From the NCBI GenBank assembly GCA_963931925.1, contig OZ007570.1:62899132-62963131 (forward strand): a stretch of 64,000 nt of DNA, written 5' to 3'. The position numbers and the translations under genes were made by a program. Position 1 is the stretch's first letter, and each line of letters opens with the position of its first letter. Under the pieces are notes generated by a model. It saw only the letters and a list, made by a program, of their open reading frames with translations. It searched no databases and had not been told where the DNA came from. Origin of the DNA: Onchidella celtica (lineage: Eukaryota; Mollusca; Gastropoda; Systellommatophora; Onchidiidae). Positions 58,640-64,000 of the stretch are shown here, in pieces.

Positions 58640-58760
58640 CAATAAAATTGTAGAAGTTTGTAAGTATGGTAAACTGTTCTAGCACCTTTGAATATTTAGG
58701 TACAGCTGAATTCAGTGTTATTAAATACATTCTGAAGCAAGTTTCGTGGAGGCAAGTGAA
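58640..58760. repeat. Intronic duplicate of the start of intron 1
   Basis: 'gtttgtaagtatggtaaac' and 'agcacctttgaatatttagg' here match 'gtttgtaagtacag' and 'acacctttgagtatttagg' at about 57241-57290. This indicates an internal duplication that copied the exon 1 donor region into intron 2. Confidence 0.55.
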
Positions 58761-59701
58761 CAGTTTAATGTCAAGGTGAATAAGAATACATCTGAAAAGT
58801 GAAATATCACCATATGGGATGTTCGTAGTGATAGCTCTGTTACATTTACAATCAGTTAGTTGGACTCGCTTGGGCAAAACAACACAGGGACAAGATTTAG
58901 ACGAGAATGACGAGGTAATAACTTGCGAAACCTGCTAAGTCACGTTGTTTTAAAAAATGAGTTGCGGTCCTTAACATCAAATCAGCCATAAAACCTGTCT
59001 GCAGCTAAAACATTATGGCAATCAAAACTCGCAAATTCAATGCGTTTTTCATTCAGAACGTAAATACCCTCTCAGACTCAGTATTATGCCAAATGGGATT
59101 AAAGAGTTATACAAACACAAAATACAAAAATGCTCTCTCAGTCGTAGCGGGCTTTCTCAAAATCAATCTAAAGTGACATGGCAGATTTTGAAAATTACCT
59201 CCTCATGTTATAGACAATACAAGACTTAGACCTTTACAACACTAAGACAACAGTCAGCACAGGAATTAGAGGAGTACAAGGCTTAGGTGTAACCTCATTC
59301 TTACTTCTTACACATTGTTTGGGAGCGAAGTACACTTTAAAGGGCGCCCAGATCAAAGAATTGCATTTTAAAACATACCTTTTTTCTTGTGACCTTTTCG
59401 TGTTGAAGCTGGACATAAGGCAAGCATGCTCTGTAAGCAGTAAAATACGGTATAATATTGACCCGGATTATAATACATTATTGTACATGCTGCACAGTAG
59501 ACACAGACCCAAAGCCTGCTTATATTGTATATTTCAGTCCTGAGATTTGACAGAGAGATTGAATTATGTTGTGGGTCTTCTTGGAAACTTAGAATAGATT
59601 TAGGAGGAGAGGATTACATCATTGCTTGAGGAAGTTTATAGTGTTTTTGGTATCAATGCAAATTGTCCTAGGGTGACAAAAGTATTTCTGTCCCCTTATA
59701 G

Positions 59702-59902
59702 GACCCGAAGAAGAAGACGACGATGGCCCACCTGTGCTTCCTCTTGCCATTGGGATTGCTTCAGTTGCTGTCTTGATCATACTGGCTGTCGTGTTTGCTT
59801 ATCATATGGTGAGGAGGCGGAGAAAGAGGAATATGAGAAGAAAAAGTGGAGGAAGTATGCATGACCTTGGAGTCTGGCACGTTGGAGGCAATGGTCTAGC
59901 TC
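59702..59902 (+). CDS. Exon 3 (transmembrane and juxtamembrane) of a probable receptor
   Basis: The acceptor is 'ccccttatag' and the donor 'gctc|gtgagtac', again phase 1. The exon encodes an acidic stalk (GPEEEDDDGPP), a membrane helix (VLPLAIGIASVAVLIILAVV then FAYHM) and a basic stop-transfer cluster (RRRRKRNMRRK). A Gly-rich cytoplasmic start follows. The charge pattern fixes a type I topology (outside N-terminal), which agrees with the signal peptide in exon 1. The frame joins exon 2 exactly (REP-GPEEE). Confidence 0.75.
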
Positions 59903-60747
59903 GTGAGTACACATTGTGTTCATTATATTATTAGACGCATAATACAAACTATAGGTGCACAAAGTGTAACTTATAAGCATATTATATAAGAGTATTATTT
60001 TACTCTTTATTGTACTCTATTATTTGATGTATAACTATTGTACTATACAAAGTCGAAAAATTCGGAGGGCCCGTGTGCACGTTGCGCATGTTAAAGAAAC
60101 CTTGGCAGTTGGAAATCGTAAAGAGTAGGCCGTACAGGCCGCTGCCCGGGCAAAATTGAACTAAAAATTAATAGATTAAAATTCAGCCATATCACCTCCC
60201 CCCTCCATATCTCCAACAACAACAAAAAAAAAAGATGTATATAATTCATTATTAATTATTAAAAATAGGGAGAACCCCTAAAGGCAGACTACACGGAGGA
60301 TTGCACCTCCTGCAACACTGTTGATTCCACGCGTATCGACCATGTCGTTCCAATGGATCAAATCAACACTGTCGAGAGGGGGAAAGTGCACCATGGGCTA
60401 GGCACTTTCTCCATACCCACAGCCCAGGCATGCAGCACAAAAACTATTTAGCTGCTGACCGTCTGCCAAGACGAAAAGAGCCAATTATATTTATTATTAT
60501 ACAAAGTTGACAATATATTAGAGATAAACGATATCGTTATATAAAAGTATATTTAATTTATAAGTATATTATGCGAGTTTTATCACTGGAGACTGGCAAG
60601 GGATGAAACTACTTGTTAGAACTATGGGGATATTGGTGTGGGGGGGGGAGGGGGGGAGGGGGTGGGGGCGGGCATATTGGTTTTGGAGAGAGGGATATGG
60701 AAATGGCTGTCCACCCTAAATAAATTTTCTCCGCCTGTCTCTCTGAG
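59903..60747. other. Intron or non-coding stretch
   Basis: 60050-60160 has the appearance of a dispersed element ('aaccttggcagttggaaatc' then 'gtaggccgtacaggccgctg'), but no second copy is in this window. A G-run block is at about 60639-60669. Confidence 0.4.
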
Positions 60748-60822
60748 AATTTTTGCCCTACACGTTTATGATTCCAATAATGAACGCACAGCATTTGACT
60801 TATTCGGCTCTTTGCAAAATTG
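60748..60822 (+). CDS. Candidate exon 4 of the receptor with an ITIM-like motif
   Basis: The acceptor-like 'ctgtctctctgag' and donor 'attg|gtaagt' bound 75 bases that are phase 1 at both ends, matching every other junction of the gene. The translation is FLPYTFMIPIMNAQHLTYSA then LCKIG. LTYSAL fits the inhibitory tyrosine motif (I/V/L-x-Y-x-x-L/V) of cytoplasmic tails that recruit SH2 phosphatases. The exon is short and the acceptor lacks a long pyrimidine run, so support is modest. The gene's final exons are not identified. Confidence 0.4.
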
Positions 60823-61179
60823 GTAAGTGTCCGAGAAAAGGGTATTGTAGCAGATTTTGTTTCTTTTAAAAGTTTAAGATATCAGTGAATAATGTTATGA
60901 AAACATGTGCCATTCGTGTAGAAACTCTTCCTGAGGTAGGGTTTGAAAAAGCTCCATTTGCAATTTAGTGAAGCAGAGATAATTATATCATTTAATGATC
61001 TAGATAGATAGAAAAGAAATATGAGAATCTAAATAAAAAAAATTTTTAAAAAGAGACAGAGAGAGAGAATCTGGGCTTTTTCAAGCCAAACAGTTGATGC
61101 AAATTTCAGCACGTTATGATGGGGAGAGTCAGATGAACTGATCGTCTACCCCTTAAAAAACGAAACTGTCTCGAACTGT
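60823..61179. other. Non-coding stretch
   Basis: Nothing is supported between the candidate exon 4 and the LTR. Confidence 0.4.
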
Positions 61180-61711
61180 TGTAGAAATAAATAACAGGAT
61201 CCGATGAACAATTAATACTAACATTTAATAACTGTAAACAAGAGCTGATATCCACAAGTTACTTACACCTAGCTAGCCGGGAAGACACACTTCTAACTAT
61301 GACTGGATTTGCACACCTACGATTTGCACCTTACGATTTGCACCCACGATTTGCACCACTCCTACTCGCCTGGCCCTCCTTATATATATTCTGTCCAGGA
61401 ACGTTCAGGAAGCGGCTTTACCGCCCCATAAGTACAAGACAGACCTAGATCGTTCGGGACACATACAGGCCACCCAATCGTACACAGACACGTCACAGAA
61501 TTACATCACTCAAGGTCGACCTAGCGTAATCTCGGACACTGCAGTATCTTCCAGACCCTCTAGATTTTCTACAGTGAAACAAACAAGCCACACAGCGAGA
61601 CTTCAAAAGAAATACCGGCCTTGCTGGCGAGAGGGGGGAGGAAGGTCGCCGAGTGAGACTCACCAAGCGGGGGTGAGAAAATATCGATCGTTCAACTAGT
61701 GGGACGCTACA
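61180..61711 (-). mobile_element. 3' LTR of the gypsy-related element
   Basis: On the minus strand it begins TGTAGCGTCCCAC right after a short purine-rich run (GGGGAG), and ends with TTTCTACA, giving TGTAG...CTACA inverted termini. A TATATATAAGG promoter-like site is inside (plus about 61377-61388). Four copies of a 'acgatttgcacc'-like motif lie at plus 61309-61357. The outer border and target duplication cannot be verified because the other end is outside the window. Confidence 0.6.
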
Positions 61712-62236
61712 CAACTCCCCAATTTAAGTTGAACATTCTTCAACTATCTACATCATAAAGCGTCTACACTATCATATAATACTTATCATCTCCAATCTCA
61801 CAATAGACATTGCTAATAGTGTACTAGGTGTCTTCCCAATATCCTAAGTACAATACAATAACCATAGTATCCTTATAAACTAATACAATCTCATTACAAT
61901 ATCATTGCAGTACCATTACAAAACCATGGTCAACAGTAGGCCTACTATTTCACATAATACACTACCACCACTTTGGTGAAACGATGGTCAATGATACTAT
62001 TAAAAATCATACAATTGTGAACGATGGCCATCCAATACACAATGCTTCGTGCATAACAATGATTGTCCTAAAAAAAATGCATCAAGTTATACATACGATG
62101 GCATATATACCCACACATATCGACCACTGATCAGGGCCTAACTTCATCATATCAAATCAAACGAATTATAACCAAGCAATACCGATACTGCCTAAGCTTA
62201 GGCCACTCGTAAATTACATCAATGCAACGTACAAAA
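61712..62236 (-). mobile_element. Non-coding part of the gypsy-related element
   Basis: About 525 bases between the stop of the polyprotein and the LTR have no open frame of note. In an intact element the rest of reverse transcriptase and RNase H would be expected here or in place of part of it. Confidence 0.5.
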
Positions 62237-64000
62237 TCACTGCTTGCTCAAGTCGACCCGAGAGAATACTCTTCCTCTCGACAGACTCTGGAACACTTCC
62301 GATGGGGCTGCTGTCGGATGAGGGTCGACCACAGTGATCTTGTTCAGCCTCCTGTAGTCGATGCAGACTCGGTTGGATACATCCTTCTTCTTGACCACAA
62401 CAACCGGTGAAGCATACGCTGATGAGCTCCTGCGTATGATGCCCAACCTTTCCATGGTGCTGAGCTCCTCCTTCAAGGAGTCGCGCATAGCATAGGGCAC
62501 CGGATATGGTCGTTGCCGAACAGGTACCTCTGATGTCAGGTCGATGCGATGTTCGCCTAACTGGCAGCATCCGGGGAGATTGGTGAAGATGCGTTGATAC
62601 TCCTTCACCACGTCGCCAAGTTGTTGACGTTGTTCCAGCGTCAGTTGCATTCCATATTGGACATCTTCGTAGCCTTCCTTCTGGTCCCAGCTTCCTAGGT
62701 CGGCAAGGTCCTCCGTCGTTCCACCGTTATCGCCTTCCAGGTCGCAGTCCTCGATGACTGTCATGCCGGCTGACTCCACAGGTTGACTTGCGTCCATCAC
62801 GACGTCCTCTGCCAGCACAGTCCCAGCATCACCACCGTCGTCGTCCATCATAGCGTCGACATCTCCAGGTGTGGTGTCGCTCCTGCCGTCGTTCATCTCA
62901 CACATCTCAGCCACGACAGATGCCGGTCCCATTGCCGCCGCCGCTGCTTGCGTCGTCGCTGGTGTAGTCCTGGGGATATACCTCTTGAGAAGGTTAGCGT
63001 GCAATGTCTTCTCTTTCACATCCATCTTGACTCTGTAGTAGTTGACACCGACAACCGAGACTACCTTGTATGATCCCTTCCACTGGACTAGGAGCTTGTT
63101 AGCGTTTGTCGGCAGCAGTACTAAGACTTCGTCGCCAGGGCGGAACTTTCTCTCACGCGCCTTCCGGTCGCAGTAGGTTTTCTGTCTACCTTGTGCCTTT
63201 GAGAGTTCTTCCGTCGCTAACTTCCAAGTGTCCTCCAGCCGCTCGCGTAGTTCCATGACGTACTGGTAACTGGTCTTTGTCTGCGGCTCCTCTACGTCCT
63301 TGGTCCATAACTGTCGCAAGATGTGCATCGGTCCTCTCACCGTTCTTCCATACAGCAATTCGAATGGGGCGAACTTTGTCGATTCTTGGGGAACTTCACG
63401 ATACGCGAAGAGCAGCGGGTTAATGTATCGGTGCCACTGCTTAGGTTGCTCCGCGCACAGTCGCCTCAAGGTCTTCTTCAGTATGCCGTTAAATCGCTCC
63501 ACCAGCCCGTTGCACGTAGGGTGGTAGACTGTGGTGGTCGACTGTCGAATTCCCAGTAATCTGTTCGTTTCTTTCATGACGTCCGACATGAATTGAGTCC
63601 CTTGATCAGATAAGATCTCCTCGGGCACACTCAAAGGGCTGTAGATATTTACTAAGGCTTCTGCTACTGTCTCCGCGTCAATCTTCTTCAAGGGGGTCGC
63701 TTCAGGGTAACGAGTAGCGTAGTCTACATATGCCAGGATATACCGATGTCCGCCTTCACTTGGGGGGTCAATAGGTCCTACCAGGTCCACGGCCACTCTC
63801 CTAGATGGGACGTCTACCACTGGCATACTCTGCAAATGCACCTTAGGAGACGCTCCCTTGTTCACGGTCCTCTGGCAGATGTCACATGAGCGGCAGTATC
63901 TCGCGACGTCACCTTCGATACCAGGCCAGTAAAAATTGCTCATCACCCTGTCCTTTGTCTTCTTCACGCCGAGATGTCCTCCGACGATAGAATCATGGGC
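62237..64000 (-). CDS. Gypsy-related polyprotein fragment: integrase followed by truncated reverse transcriptase
   Basis: The frame runs in from the window edge. The first residues complete an H-x6-H...C-x2-C integrase zinc finger. The catalytic core follows, with D in RRVAVDLVG, D in EEILSDQGTQ and E in NGLVERFNG; counted from the GTG at 63967 these are 61, 121 and 157, a D-D-35-E triad. A GPY/F-like module (WKGSYKVVSV) and an acidic linker come next. Then comes the start of a Ty3/gypsy reverse transcriptase (EHRIDL, PYPVPYAMRDSLKEEL, SAYASPVVVVKKKD, VCIDYRRLNKITVVDPHP). It stops at VFSRVDLSKQ, before the YxDD active site. Normal gypsy order is RT before integrase. Integrase first is the order of Gmr1-like elements. 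The copy cannot make active RT. Confidence 0.85.
   Translation of the reverse strand, partial: AHDSIVGGHLGVKKTKDRVMSNFYWPGIEGDVARYCRSCDICQRTVNKGASPKVHLQSMPVVDVPSRRVAVDLVGPIDPPSEGGHRYILAYVDYATRYPEATPLKKIDAETVAEALVNIYSPLSVPEEILSDQGTQFMSDVMKETNRLLGIRQSTTTVYHPTCNGLVERFNGILKKTLRRLCAEQPKQWHRYINPLLFAYREVPQESTKFAPFELLYGRTVRGPMHILRQLWTKDVEEPQTKTSYQYVMELRERLEDTWKLATEELSKAQGRQKTYCDRKARERKFRPGDEVLVLLPTNANKLLVQWKGSYKVVSVVGVNYYRVKMDVKEKTLHANLLKRYIPRTTPATTQAAAAAMGPASVVAEMCEMNDGRSDTTPGDVDAMMDDDGGDAGTVLAEDVVMDASQPVESAGMTVIEDCDLEGDNGGTTEDLADLGSWDQKEGYEDVQYGMQLTLEQRQQLGDVVKEYQRIFTNLPGCCQLGEHRIDLTSEVPVRQRPYPVPYAMRDSLKEELSTMERLGIIRRSSSAYASPVVVVKKKDVSNRVCIDYRRLNKITVVDPHPTAAPSEVFQSLSRGRVFSRVDLSKQ

Noticed and set aside
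62214-62570. 118-codon minus-strand frame overlapping the end of the polyprotein
   Set aside because: An alternative frame inside the integrase-RT sequence without family similarity.

Overview
This is animal nuclear DNA, most likely from a mollusc or another lophotrochozoan. It is gene-poor, its genes are split by GT-AG introns, and it is full of microsatellites, minisatellites, short inverted-repeat DNA elements and a SINE-like repeat that begins with an ATA/AAT run followed by a 'GGATGGCATTTATATAGCGC' type core. The species cannot be fixed from sequence alone. No bacterial-type operons, CRISPR arrays, rRNA or convincing tRNA genes were seen.

Layout. 1-5650: non-coding with one SINE-like copy. 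5654-6108: a possible terminal exon with a 25-bp minisatellite and an AATAAA. 6.6-22.6 kb: a repeat belt with a 107-bp tandem, a TCTA microsatellite, many MITE-like elements, a THAP-like relic element nested inside another inverted-repeat element, and a Tc1-like relic. 23.5-26.3 kb (+): a two-exon secreted protein with a prokineticin/AVIT-spaced ten-cysteine domain followed by sixteen 12-residue Thr/Ser/Asn-rich repeats. 29.8-33.8 kb: a candidate signal exon, a truncated SAP/YqaJ-like gene fragment (-), a 28-bp minisatellite, and a second signal-peptide exon homologous to that of the secreted gene, followed by a decayed 36-bp repeat. 34.0-38.6 kb: a 4.6-kb A/C-rich satellite with nested 4, 16 and about 1,176-bp periodicities. 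39.9-42.1 kb (-): a complete two-exon DHHC palmitoyltransferase of the ZDHHC2/15/20 type, with a young MITE in its intron. 43.1-45.7 kb: a 43-bp minisatellite split by a solo LTR with a perfect 5-bp target duplication. 46.7-54.2 kb: MITEs, GATA arrays, a KRBA2/GINGER-like integrase tail (-) and an RTE-like LINE 3' end. 56.4-56.9 kb: the uninterrupted partner of the nested element at 21.4 kb. 57.2-60.8 kb (+): a probable single-pass receptor whose introns are all phase 1, with an ITIM-like motif in a candidate fourth exon. 61.2-64.0 kb (-): the 3' part of a Ty3/gypsy-related element in which integrase lies upstream of reverse transcriptase in one frame, then a non-coding stretch and an LTR.

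The host genes do not form an obvious pathway. They include two secretory or membrane surface proteins (the Cys-domain/mucin-like protein and the receptor) and one lipid-modifying membrane enzyme. The most notable points are the AVIT-like domain fused to a mucin-like repeat with a tandem relic copy, the reordered integrase-RT polyprotein, and several transposition histories that can be read directly from target duplications and paralogous empty sites.
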